DNA of 32,728 nt from a virus, in IMG/VR virus record IMGVR_UViG_3300017779_000067, positions 1 through 32,728 of that record; one strand, 5' to 3'. The position numbers and the translations under genes were made by a program. Positions 13,617 through 20,183 of the stretch are shown in pieces. Numbering within the stretch: position 1 is the stretch's first letter; each line of letters begins with the position of its first letter. Below the pieces are notes generated by a model. The model made no database searches and was not told the DNA's origin. It was given only the letters and a program-made list of their open reading frames with translations.

Positions 13617-13641
13617 ATGACACGAACAAGGAGGATACAAA
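13617..13641 (+). repeat. Second copy of the early leader sequence
   Basis: ATGACACGAACAAGGAGGATACAAA here repeats the leader of the first operon at 12749-12781 (ATGGCACGAACAA, then AGGAGGATACAA). The first copy differs mainly by an extra TATTAACCA, which contains the second ATATTAAC element. The duplicate thus has the same SD context but lacks the putative operator half. Confidence 0.6.
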
Positions 13642-14334
13642 ATGCATAAAGTTATCGTTTCAATATTAAGAGTATCGACTAAGGAACAGTCAGTCGATAA
13701 CCAACAACACCAAATCAACCAGGCATATCCTGGTGTAGAAGTTCACTGGTTTATAGAAGAAGGTGTATCAGGTAAGACACCTAACGCTGAACGTCCAGAG
13801 TTCTTGAAGGCTACTAAGTTAGCTAAGAAGTTAGGTGTTCCAATCGTAGCTGCTAACCTGTCCAGGTTTGGACGTGACCTAGCAGAGATCTCTACTTGGT
13901 ATCGTGACAATGTAATGTCAGGCCAGGTGCAGATGATTGCATTGGACCAGCCAAACTTAGAACCTGAAACAGCTGGTATACATTTCACTATACAACAGAT
14001 GGAACGTATCAAGATTAGTCAGCGTACTAAGGCAGCGCATGACAGGCAGAAAGCAGAGATAGAAGAGCAGGGTTACTTTGTATCAAGAGCAGGCAAGAAA
14101 GTTTATAGCCTGGGTAATCCTAACCAGGCTGCATCTGATGCAGGCAATGCCACTATCAAATCAAGAGCAGATAAGTTTGCAAACAAAATCCTACCAGTAA
14201 TCAAAGACCAGCTGGGCCAGGGTAAAACTATGAAAGATGTTGCAGCTTATCTTAACGATGAAGGATACCAGACTGCAAGAGGTGGTGATTGGTATGCTTC
14301 AACAGTCAGCAATGCATTAAGGAGGGCAGCATGA
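13642..14334 (+). CDS. Serine recombinase (resolvase/invertase type)
   Basis: The product has 230 aa. The N-terminal catalytic domain has LRVSTKEQ with nucleophile Ser12 and Arg10. LSRFGRD follows (Arg75, Arg78), then MERIKISQRT (Glu121, Arg122, Ser126, Arg128). A long helix leads to a C-terminal DNA-binding part, MKDVAAYLNDEGYQTARGGD with WYASTVSNALRR, resembling the Recombinase-domain helix (LNxxGxxTxxGxxWxxxTVxxxLxR). Size is like resolvases, not large integrases. It may resolve multimers, invert DNA or integrate. It has its own promoter. No attachment site could be identified. Confidence 0.88.
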   Translation: MHKVIVSILRVSTKEQSVDNQQHQINQAYPGVEVHWFIEEGVSGKTPNAERPEFLKATKLAKKLGVPIVAANLSRFGRDLAEISTWYRDNVMSGQVQMIALDQPNLEPETAGIHFTIQQMERIKISQRTKAAHDRQKAEIEEQGYFVSRAGKKVYSLGNPNQAASDAGNATIKSRADKFANKILPVIKDQLGQGKTMKDVAAYLNDEGYQTARGGDWYASTVSNALRRAA

Positions 14335-14510
14335 TTGAGTTAATTAGAGATTGGACAGCCAGGGATTGGTTGTCTTTTGTTGGTCAGCTGGTAGCAGCTA
14401 TGGCCTTTGTTGTATTTATCTGGGCAGCAATCTGGATTGGTTGTGCGCTAAATGATAAATGCTATTGCGATAACACAATGGGAGATCCGATATGCCAGAC
14501 GTTAAAGTAA
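14331..14510 (+). CDS. Small single-span membrane protein, Cys-rich tail
   Basis: ATG 14331 overlaps the recombinase TGA and has AAGGAGG upstream. The 59-aa product has a short amphipathic start (MIELIRDWTARDWLSFVGQL), one transmembrane segment (VAAMAFVVFIWAAIWIGCAL) and a tail with four Cys residues counting C38 (CALNDKCYC..PICQ). Its role is unknown. Position among recombination genes and before Exo may reflect an inner-membrane early function such as superinfection control. This is a guess. Confidence 0.65.
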   Translation: MIELIRDWTARDWLSFVGQLVAAMAFVVFIWAAIWIGCALNDKCYCDNTMGDPICQTLK

Positions 14511-15439
14511 CAGGTAAGAAAACAATAACAGGAGAAGAGTTAGGTGCATCAGAAATGCCAGCTGTTCTTCTACATAAAGATGCCTACGGTAACACTAGGC
14601 AAGAGAAACTAGACGAACACAAGAAGGCAGCAGCTGGTGTTGAAGTTGTAGAAAAAAAATTCTTCAACAAGAATGCACTGCTGCGAGGTACATATCTTGA
14701 ACACGCCATTGTTCCTTGGTGGTTAGAAACTCTAAAGGAAGATGGTATTAACTGTACAGCTGAAGAACCAACCAAAGCATTTAGAATTAAGGAAGCGCAG
14801 CTAGGTGCCACGCTTGATCGTATCCTTACTGTACCTAAAGGCTATGACCTGGTGACCAATGGCCTAGAGTTAAAAGGCAAAGGTGCATTAGAAGTTAAAA
14901 CAGATTTCTACCACCAGGGTAAATGCAAACCTGATTGGATGATACAGGTACACCAGCAAATGATGTGTGCTGATTTACCATGGGCTGTCATTCTAGTTAT
15001 GACACAGCAAGGCAAGCTAGTTACCTATGCATATAAGAGGGATGATAAACTTTGTAATCAAATCCTTGATGCAGCTAAAGAGTTTTGGAAACTACTTAAA
15101 GAAGATGGTGACTACCCTGTAGCTGTTGAACCAAAAGAGCAAGGCCTTAAAACTGTAACCGTAGATGCAAAGGCTGGGGATAACCTGGACCTGGAAGTTG
15201 TAGCCACTGACCTAATGAAAGCTAAAGCAGAAGCTAAGTCATGGGGCAAGGTAGCAAAAGATAACCAGGAGATCTTAGAGTTACATATGGATAGCATTGA
15301 TGCTGACGTTATGAATGTTGGTAGCTATCAAATCAAATCAGTTACAACACAGAAACCTAAGAGAACGATGGTGGATGTACCTGGTCAATTTATAGAAAGC
15401 GCATCGTTCTCAATCAAGGAGGTCAGTGATGACAAATAA
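14492..15439 (+). CDS. YqaJ/lambda-Exo type recombination exonuclease
   Basis: The product (315 aa) is a 5'-3' dsDNA exonuclease that feeds single strands to the RecT protein encoded next. Motifs of the PD-(D/E)XK fold are RGTYLEHAI (RGxxxE, Glu70), LGATLDRIL (Asp109), GALEVKT (Glu134, Lys136) and MIQVHQQMM (Gln152 and Gln155). The length is larger than lambda Exo (226 aa), because of N- and C-terminal extensions. It overlaps the end of the membrane gene by 19 bases and the RecT gene by 11, so the pair is coupled. Confidence 0.83.
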   Translation: MPDVKVTGKKTITGEELGASEMPAVLLHKDAYGNTRQEKLDEHKKAAAGVEVVEKKFFNKNALLRGTYLEHAIVPWWLETLKEDGINCTAEEPTKAFRIKEAQLGATLDRILTVPKGYDLVTNGLELKGKGALEVKTDFYHQGKCKPDWMIQVHQQMMCADLPWAVILVMTQQGKLVTYAYKRDDKLCNQILDAAKEFWKLLKEDGDYPVAVEPKEQGLKTVTVDAKAGDNLDLEVVATDLMKAKAEAKSWGKVAKDNQEILELHMDSIDADVMNVGSYQIKSVTTQKPKRTMVDVPGQFIESASFSIKEVSDDK

Positions 15440-16457
15440 GAATGTTATCCAGCGACAGATGCTGGAACCAACCAACCTCAAAGAGGCAAAAGAATTTGCA
15501 GAAACTTTATCTAAGTCTGGATTAGTTCCTAAAGAATTTCAAGCCAAGCCAGCTAACATATTAGTAGCTGTTCAATGGGGATATGAGATAGGCCTTGCAC
15601 CAATGCAGGCCCTGCAAAACATTGCAGTTATAAATGGCAGGCCATCGCTCTGGGGTGATAGCTTACTTGCCCTGGTCAAAGGCCATAAGAATTTTGCTGG
15701 GTGCAGGGAATGGATGGAAGGCAACATAGCTTTCTGTGAAATAAAAAGAACCCTGAACAATGGTGAGATAGAAGCTACGCTGCAACAGTTTAGTGAAGGT
15801 GATGCACAGAAGGCAGGCCTGTTAAATAAGCAGGGGCCTTGGAGGCAGTATCCAAAACGTATGATGCAGCTTAGAGCAAGAGGCTTTGCTATTCGTGATG
15901 CATTCCCTGACGCTATCAAAGGATTGATCACAGCAGAGGAAGCTATGGATTATCCAGCACCTAAAGATATAACCCCAGGAGAGGGCGTACAATCCATGCC
16001 TAGCGTTTCCAATGCACAATCTACCACGCAGCTAACAGATGCCCTTGAGCAGGCCTCTAAAGCAGAGGAACAGGCACACAAGGATGCGGTTATAGATAAT
16101 ATAGCTGACCATGCAGAACCTGGTGAGGACGAAACAGAAACCCCAGACCTGGACGATGAAGGTATGCCTTTGCATATACCTAACGGCACTGAGCAGCCAA
16201 AGGTAGAGCGTTACAATGTCGAGCAAGATTGGGCAGACAGATACCATGAGTTAATGTTAGCCATGTATCGATCAACCCACAAAGATCTGAACCCATCTAT
16301 TAAAAGAACAAAGCTAAAAGAGTTTAAGGAATTAAACAAAGATGTTCTGGAAAGTATGGATGATCAGCAGCTGGCTAAAGAGTTAGAAACTAAAAGGCTT
16401 GAATGGAACAAGAGCCTAAGTATCATGGCAAGGGAGAACCCAGATGGAACAGAGTAA
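15429..16457 (+). CDS. RecT-family single-strand annealing protein
   Basis: ATG 15429 is six bases from AGGAGG (15417-15422), so the GTG three bases upstream is not preferred. The 342-aa product has the RecT core: KPANILVAVQWGYEIGLAPM with QALQNIAVINGRPSLWGDSL (residues about 42-80), then KGHKNFAGCREW and YPKRMMQLRARGFAIRDAFP. The acidic, variable C-terminus (about residues 180-270) is typical. It anneals complementary strands and works with the Exo. The Exo-RecT pair supports recombination-dependent replication or repair. Confidence 0.88.
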   Translation: MTNKNVIQRQMLEPTNLKEAKEFAETLSKSGLVPKEFQAKPANILVAVQWGYEIGLAPMQALQNIAVINGRPSLWGDSLLALVKGHKNFAGCREWMEGNIAFCEIKRTLNNGEIEATLQQFSEGDAQKAGLLNKQGPWRQYPKRMMQLRARGFAIRDAFPDAIKGLITAEEAMDYPAPKDITPGEGVQSMPSVSNAQSTTQLTDALEQASKAEEQAHKDAVIDNIADHAEPGEDETETPDLDDEGMPLHIPNGTEQPKVERYNVEQDWADRYHELMLAMYRSTHKDLNPSIKRTKLKEFKELNKDVLESMDDQQLAKELETKRLEWNKSLSIMARENPDGTE

Positions 16458-16695
16458 ACAACGAATAGGTTTAACACCTAGACAACAACAGGTCCTGGCA
16501 TTCTTAGTTGCTTATCAAAAAAATTCTGGAGTGTATCCAACAGTAAGAGAGATATGCAAAGGTAGGATAGATGGCAAGCAGGCTATGCCTAAGATGGCAG
16601 CGCAATCTAATGTTCATAGAATATTAAACTGCCTAGCCAGGAAAGGTTATATCCTTAAAGAGATTAATAGTCCAAGAGGTATAGCAGTTATATAA
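16444..16695 (+). CDS. LexA-like winged-helix DNA-binding protein without peptidase domain
   Basis: The product (83 aa) resembles the N-domain of LexA. The helix GLTPRQQQVLAFLVAYQKNS is followed by GVYPTVREICKGRIDGKQAM and, after an insertion, NVHRILNCLARKGYILKEIN with SPRGIAV: the recognition helix and wing. LexA's autocleavage domain is absent. It overlaps RecT by 14 bases and its end overlaps the endolysin 3' end on the other strand by 8 bases. It may compete at LexA operators or regulate phage genes. Confidence 0.72.
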   Translation: MEQSKQRIGLTPRQQQVLAFLVAYQKNSGVYPTVREICKGRIDGKQAMPKMAAQSNVHRILNCLARKGYILKEINSPRGIAVI

Positions 16696-17137
16696 GTTCA
16701 AAATGGGGAGCGTCTATAAATGGTCGCTTCCCTTCACTACGTCTGATGTCTATGTATCTATTCATTGCTTGTTCCATTGTACCATCCCAATCAATTATAT
16801 CTGGTACGGTCCAGGCTCCACCCCATCTAACTGATGTACCTAGTTCTGTAGCAGCAATCTTAAATGCATCAGCTACATCATCATAGACGTTAGCTTCCCA
16901 ACAAACCCTGCCACTTACATAAGCAACAACATCAACAGCCTGACCTGTTATATGTTTACTGTTCATGGTTTGTGATGCGCCACTGTCTACCAATGCACGT
17001 TGCTCCTCAATGGTACGCAGTCCACACGTTACACCAAAATCTATTTTAGTATATTCAATAGCTAGTTCAGTCACAGCTACAAGCGCATCGTCTACACCAT
17101 TAAGTTTATCAATACTTCGTTGCGATAGTTTGAACAT
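16688..17137 (-). CDS. Endolysin: M15-family L-alanyl-D-glutamate/D,D-peptidase
   Basis: The product has 149 aa from ATG 17137, with GGAGGT four bases upstream. An in-frame ATG at 17149 overlaps the SD and is less likely. The zinc ligands of peptidase M15 are visible in SKHITGQAVDVVAY (His62, Asp69) and DAPHFEL (His145), as in T5-type endopeptidases. CGLRTIEEQ is the typical preceding motif. It cuts peptide bridges of peptidoglycan at lysis. There is no signal peptide; the 3TM holin gene lies upstream in the same transcript. Confidence 0.9.
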   Translation of the reverse strand: MFKLSQRSIDKLNGVDDALVAVTELAIEYTKIDFGVTCGLRTIEEQRALVDSGASQTMNSKHITGQAVDVVAYVSGRVCWEANVYDDVADAFKIAATELGTSVRWGGAWTVPDIIDWDGTMEQAMNRYIDIRRSEGKRPFIDAPHFELI

Positions 17138-17318
17138 TGGTACCTCCATTACCCAAGCCAGCAGACATAGACATTCCTGTCATAGTTCTCTTGCGTCTTT
17201 GACTTATTGTTTGTTTCTTTTGTTTATCGATTATGCCTCTCATTTGTTTAGCACCAGCTGCGCTAGGTCTGTACATAAATGATAGAGCCTGCATGAATGC
17301 TTCGTTATCCTTTGCCAT
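17109..17318 (-). CDS. Small basic protein next to endolysin
   Basis: ATG 17318 has a perfect AAGGAGGTGATA upstream. The 69-aa product (MAKDNEAFMQALSFMYRPSA, then QKKQTISQRRKRTMTGMSMS) has a helical start, a basic centre and a Gly/Met/Ser end. No domain recognised. It overlaps endolysin by 29 bases. A virion or lysis-accessory role is unproven. Confidence 0.65.
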   Translation of the reverse strand: MAKDNEAFMQALSFMYRPSAAGAKQMRGIIDKQKKQTISQRRKRTMTGMSMSAGLGNGGTNVQTIATKY

Positions 17319-17523
17319 TATCACCTCCTTCATATACATGGACGATCTCTGTTGTTGCAGCTTCTAAACAATCTTCTTTCATATCAGGCCATGTGTTATT
17401 AGTTTCTTGACACATTTTTAAATAGTGTTCTGACAGCTGTCGTGATTGCCTCATCACTACACTTCTGTACAGTTCAGCTTGCCGCTCTTTACTAAGGTTT
17501 TTTTCTCCTGGTTGTAGTTTCAT
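17305..17523 (-). CDS. Small helical protein, unknown function
   Basis: The product (72 aa) has MKLQPGEKNLSKERQAELYR at the start and a mostly helical, charged body with two Cys (LKMCQET; KEDCLEA). It starts in TAATG overlap with the preceding 58-aa gene and overlaps the following start by 14 bases, which supports a real gene. No family recognised. Confidence 0.6.
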   Translation of the reverse strand: MKLQPGEKNLSKERQAELYRSVVMRQSRQLSEHYLKMCQETNNTWPDMKEDCLEAATTEIVHVYEGGDNGKG

Positions 17524-17699
17524 TACGCTCTCTTTATTTTATATTTCTTAACAGCTGATTGCTTTAGTGCCTTGGCTGTTGGCGAACCTTTTGCTCCAGG
17601 CTTACGCATCTTCTCACCACTACCTTCAGCTATACGCTTACGCTTGTGATGTATGTTAGCCCAGAGGCCTGGCTTCTTTGTTCCTTTTGTATGTGCCAT
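17523..17699 (-). CDS. 58-aa basic protein with LWANIH...GSGE.MRKPG motif
   Basis: ATG 17699 follows AAAGGAGGTAAGTA and overlaps the holin stop. The product contains KKPGLWANIHHKRKRIAEGS and GEKMRKPGAKGSPTAKALKQ, a pattern (LWANIHxKRxRIxxGSGExMRKPGxxGxPT) shared by small basic proteins encoded in many marine phages. Its function is unknown; strong positive charge suggests nucleic-acid binding. The TAATG junctions at both ends support the call. Confidence 0.75.
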   Translation of the reverse strand: MAHTKGTKKPGLWANIHHKRKRIAEGSGEKMRKPGAKGSPTAKALKQSAVKKYKIKRA

Positions 17700-18091
17700 T
17701 ACTTACCTCCTTTTGTATCTGTTTTCTTTGCCTTGTCAAAGCTACGCATTCCCCCAATGCCAAGCATTCCAAACATTAATGGCATCATCACACTCATGTC
17801 AGCTTGTGGTATAACAACACCAAAGCCAGCGCAGATAGGTGACACCATATAATTTATTCCCAGGGATAATCCGCAGATCCAACCAATCAATGGTCGCCAT
17901 GATGCCTGGAACCAGTTACCTTTTGCGTCAGCTTTGAGTACCTCAATCTGTGCAAGCATAGCTTCCTGTGCATGACGTTGTGACATCGTTGCAATCTCAT
18001 GGGCCAAAGCATTCTTCTGATCTTTGTCCTCAATAAATTTATCAAGCAGCCCTGTCACTGGACCAACAAGATTACCTAGTAGATTAATCAT
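17699..18091 (-). CDS. Holin, 3TM family (GTA holin-like)
   Basis: The product (130 aa) has an amphipathic N-terminal helix (MINLLGNLVGPVTGLLDKFI), a charged helical part and then FQASWRPLIGWICGLSLGIN followed by YMVSPICAGFGVV and MMPLMFGMLGIGGMRSF. WRPxxGWxxxxxxxxx is the signature of the 3TM holin family first described with gene-transfer-agent release. It likely forms the inner-membrane hole that frees the M15 endolysin three genes downstream. The start overlaps the previous stop and has a GAGG SD. Confidence 0.85.
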   Translation of the reverse strand: MINLLGNLVGPVTGLLDKFIEDKDQKNALAHEIATMSQRHAQEAMLAQIEVLKADAKGNWFQASWRPLIGWICGLSLGINYMVSPICAGFGVVIPQADMSVMMPLMFGMLGIGGMRSFDKAKKTDTKGGK

Positions 18092-18327
18092 CGTGATACC
18101 TCCTCCATTATTTTTGTTATATCCCAGCTGCCATCACTACTCTGTTCCATCTGGACCTTTAATTGTTTACACTGCCACTGGCTATCAAAGTCTACACTTC
18201 CAGTAGTGTGCTGCTTTATCTTACGCTTAGTCGATAAGCATTCAGATAAGTTTTCATAAGGCGTATACTCTAACGGTTCAGTACCACCTGATGTCCACAA
18301 CAATAAAACAAAAACCATCTCAATCAT
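18088..18327 (-). CDS. Small secreted or anchored protein with one Cys pair
   Basis: The product (79 aa) starts with a short hydrophobic stretch (MIEMVFVLLLWTSGGTEPLE) resembling a weak signal or anchor, followed by a soluble part with two Cys (LSECLSTK; WQCKQLKV). No lipobox is present, so it is not an obvious o-spanin. It lies between a coiled-coil membrane protein and the holin; a role in outer-envelope disruption can only be guessed. Confidence 0.6.
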   Translation of the reverse strand: MIEMVFVLLLWTSGGTEPLEYTPYENLSECLSTKRKIKQHTTGSVDFDSQWQCKQLKVQMEQSSDGSWDITKIMEEVSR

Positions 18328-18737
18328 TTTGTACCGTAACCATTAACTCTTATCTTTTCTATTCTCTCTTCTATATCGTTAATTCTTTTTTCATAAAACT
18401 CCAATGTTAATTTCTGCTGTTGATCATATGGAGCCTGACCATTTTCTATTTGTTTCTGTAGCTTTTCTAATTCTTTTGCTAGATGTTCGATGAGCATGAA
18501 TTGCTCACTGTCAGCAGGCAAGGAACCCATCTCACCCCTGGGCCACTTGATACGAAACTCTGTATTTTTTTCTAGATCTGATTTCATCATAGTTTGATTT
18601 GTCTGAATAGCATTTAGCTTTTCAACAATACCAAAGTATGCCCATGTCGCTACGCTTGCGGCTGCAATCATGCTAAGTATATTTCTAAGAGGAAGTGCAA
18701 CCTCTGAGTTCTCATTTATCCTTGTCGTTTTTGCCAT
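18324..18737 (-). CDS. Membrane protein with C-terminal coiled coil (spanin-like position)
   Basis: The product (137 aa) has a short cytoplasmic start, one transmembrane segment near residues 17-38 (RNILSMIAAASVATWAYFGI), then a long helix (HLAKELEKLQKQIENGQ; FYEKRINDIEERIEKIRV). A type II membrane protein with a periplasmic coiled coil next to holin and endolysin genes resembles inner-membrane spanins. No paired o-spanin lipoprotein was identified, so the call is tentative. The SD is weak; it overlaps the preceding gene by 26 bases. Confidence 0.6.
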   Translation of the reverse strand: MAKTTRINENSEVALPLRNILSMIAAASVATWAYFGIVEKLNAIQTNQTMMKSDLEKNTEFRIKWPRGEMGSLPADSEQFMLIEHLAKELEKLQKQIENGQAPYDQQQKLTLEFYEKRINDIEERIEKIRVNGYGTK

Positions 18738-18957
18738 AAGTTATAACTTGTTTTCCCTCTGCTCCTAGCCATAAACCAAAAGCACCAGTCATTGCACCTG
18801 TTACTACACTGACAAGAGCAGCCTGGCTATTGCTAGGGTTATCTAATGACATAAACCAATTAGTCACCACGAAATATTGATAACTCATTATTATCATCAT
18901 GGCCCTAGGAAGCACCTGGTGTTTCTTTGATGCTTCTAATATCTTACCTACCATCAT
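18712..18957 (-). CDS. Two-span membrane protein, holin-like
   Basis: The start ATG 18957 overlaps the previous TGA; the longer reading from 19032 lies within the upstream gene. The product (81 aa) has MMVGKILEASKKHQVLPRAM, a first span (MIIMSYQYFVVTNWFMSL), a turn DNPSNSQAA with the Pro-x-Asn-Ser-Gln motif, and a second span (LVSVVTGAMTGAFGLWLGAE). Small phage proteins with WFM.L.(D)P...QA..VS..... G..FGLW are common near lysis genes and may act as holins or antiholins. Confidence 0.65.
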   Translation of the reverse strand: MMVGKILEASKKHQVLPRAMMIIMSYQYFVVTNWFMSLDNPSNSQAALVSVVTGAMTGAFGLWLGAEGKQVITYGKNDKDK

Positions 18958-19424
18958 AACATTCCTCTTCTTTGCATCCCATATAACACAGCAAAGAGTA
19001 GCCCTATAAATACAAAGAACCCAATTACCCACAGTAAGGTAACGCCTATGTTTTCTTTTAACTCTTCAATCTTTCTTGCTCTGTCTTTAACATCTTGTTG
19101 TCTTTGCTTTCTAGCCTCAACACAGAACCTTACATAGTCTTGATGTAACCCTGGCCTACCCAGGTATATCATCATTTGTTTTAGTTCATCTTCTTTCTGT
19201 TTTATCCCTTCGAGATGCATAAATGTTTCTAAATCGTTTTCTTCTTTCCCAGTAAATGTTGACCAGATACTGTTCTTTCTTTTATTGTGAGCAGCTGCAA
19301 GAGCATCTTTGCTATCAACGAATTTAGCAATGTGTTGCGCACAGTCAGTTAGTTCCCTGCCATTGCTGACAAATTTCTTTATAACTGAATAAGCAGCATT
19401 GGCTGCTGCAACATACTCTAACAA
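18954..19424 (-). CDS. C-terminally anchored helical protein, TTG start
   Basis: The frame is closed upstream by a TGA immediately before TTG 19424, and no ATG occurs before residue 69, so TTG is the likely start. The 156-aa product has MLEYVAAANAAYSVIKKFVS, then a charged helical region and a C-terminal membrane span (GVTLLWVIGFFVFIGLLFAV). Proteins with an N-terminal AANAAxxxIKKxxxxG helix and a C-terminal anchor occur near lysis and fibre genes of many marine podoviruses. Function is unknown. Confidence 0.65.
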   Translation of the reverse strand: MLEYVAAANAAYSVIKKFVSNGRELTDCAQHIAKFVDSKDALAAAHNKRKNSIWSTFTGKEENDLETFMHLEGIKQKEDELKQMMIYLGRPGLHQDYVRFCVEARKQRQQDVKDRARKIEELKENIGVTLLWVIGFFVFIGLLFAVLYGMQRRGML

Positions 19425-19434
19425 TCATCATCCC

Positions 19435-19557
19435 CTATTTGTTAACCTTCTTAGGTCTACCCCTTTTCTTAGCTTTAGGTTTATCTTCAGTAGGTTTCTT
19501 CTCTACCTTCTTACCTTTAGCTAGCTTTGGGTTTAGTTGTAGTAAACTCATAACCAT
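19435..19557 (-). CDS. 40-aa Lys-rich peptide with AT-hook-like RGRPKK
   Basis: ATG 19557 (or ATG 19551) follows GGAGG by about 12 bases. The product MVMSLLQLNPKLAKGKKVEK continues to a KAKKRGRPKKVNK end. RGRP within basic residues is the AT-hook core that binds AT-rich minor groove. The preceding gene starts with MAARGRPKKV, so the same six-residue motif occurs in both neighbours. Function is inferred only. Confidence 0.5.
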   Translation of the reverse strand: MVMSLLQLNPKLAKGKKVEKKPTEDKPKAKKRGRPKKVNK

Positions 19558-19574
19558 ATTTTTTATCCACCTCC

Positions 19575-19817
19575 TCACTTAATAAGTCCTTCGTAAATAG
19601 CAACCACTCCACCTAGGATTGCGCCTAGCCAAATGATAACTTTAATACCGCCTCTTCCCATAGCAACCTGGTGACGCAAAGCCTTAATCTCTGTGGTGTT
19701 TTCTTCTGTACACCTGTGTATGTGTTCAATCTTTTCTTCCATGCGAGCAAGTCTAGTAACGACATCATTCATAGGTGCCGCCTCTATTACCTTCTTTGGT
19801 CTGCCTCTTGCCGCCAT
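19575..19817 (-). CDS. Small C-terminal membrane protein with RGRPKK start
   Basis: The product (80 aa) starts MAARGRPKKVIEAAPMNDVV, then a charged helix (RLARMEEKIEHIHRCTEENT; EIKALRHQVA) and a C-terminal hydrophobic span (VIIWLGAILGGVVAIYEGLI). Apart from the AT-hook-like start the layout is like XhlA-type haemolysin/holin accessory proteins (coiled coil plus C-terminal TM). It opens the lysis cluster. AGGAG precedes the ATG. Confidence 0.65.
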   Translation of the reverse strand: MAARGRPKKVIEAAPMNDVVTRLARMEEKIEHIHRCTEENTTEIKALRHQVAMGRGGIKVIIWLGAILGGVVAIYEGLIK

Positions 19818-19823
19818 GTGTTA

Positions 19824-20171
19824 TCACTCCTCTAGTAGTGTTGGGTCAATCGCATTAATCTCATCATCTGTCATAGATAGTTTTCTGTATGCAGAAAGTT
19901 TATCATCTAATTGTTTTTGAGCAGCGGTAGTTAGTTCTGTTTGTTTTGTTTGTACCTCTGTCCAAGTTGGTGCAGTCGTACTTTCTTTCCAAACAGTTTT
20001 AGTTTTTGTTCCACCTATTGCTTTTAAATTTTTAAACTGTGTTGCGGTTGTTGGTGGTTCTCCTTGATAACCTAAAAAATTATCAAACGCACAAAGAGCA
20101 TCATCAATATGAACCTTAGTTCTTTTACCGTTTTCATCTTCGTGCCATCTATATTTATTGTGTATTGCCAT
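19824..20171 (-). CDS. Small fibre-associated protein, unknown
   Basis: The product (115 aa) begins MAIHNKYRWHEDENGKRTKV and ends with a charged helix (LSMTDDEINAIDPTLLEE). The middle is TVWKESTTAPTWTEVQTKQT. Downstream of fibre genes, proteins with a W..S...PTWxEVxxK motif and a helical end often act as fibre-assembly factors or chaperones. This role is inferred by position. AGGAGG precedes the ATG. Confidence 0.55.
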   Translation of the reverse strand: MAIHNKYRWHEDENGKRTKVHIDDALCAFDNFLGYQGEPPTTATQFKNLKAIGGTKTKTVWKESTTAPTWTEVQTKQTELTTAAQKQLDDKLSAYRKLSMTDDEINAIDPTLLEE

Positions 20172-20183
20172 ATTACATACCTC

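Noticed and set aside
16706-16732. Imperfect hairpin GGGAGCG...CGCTTCCC in the convergent 3' ends
   Set aside because: It lies inside the endolysin coding end, has a bulge and lacks a clear T tract on the plus strand. I cannot call it a terminator.
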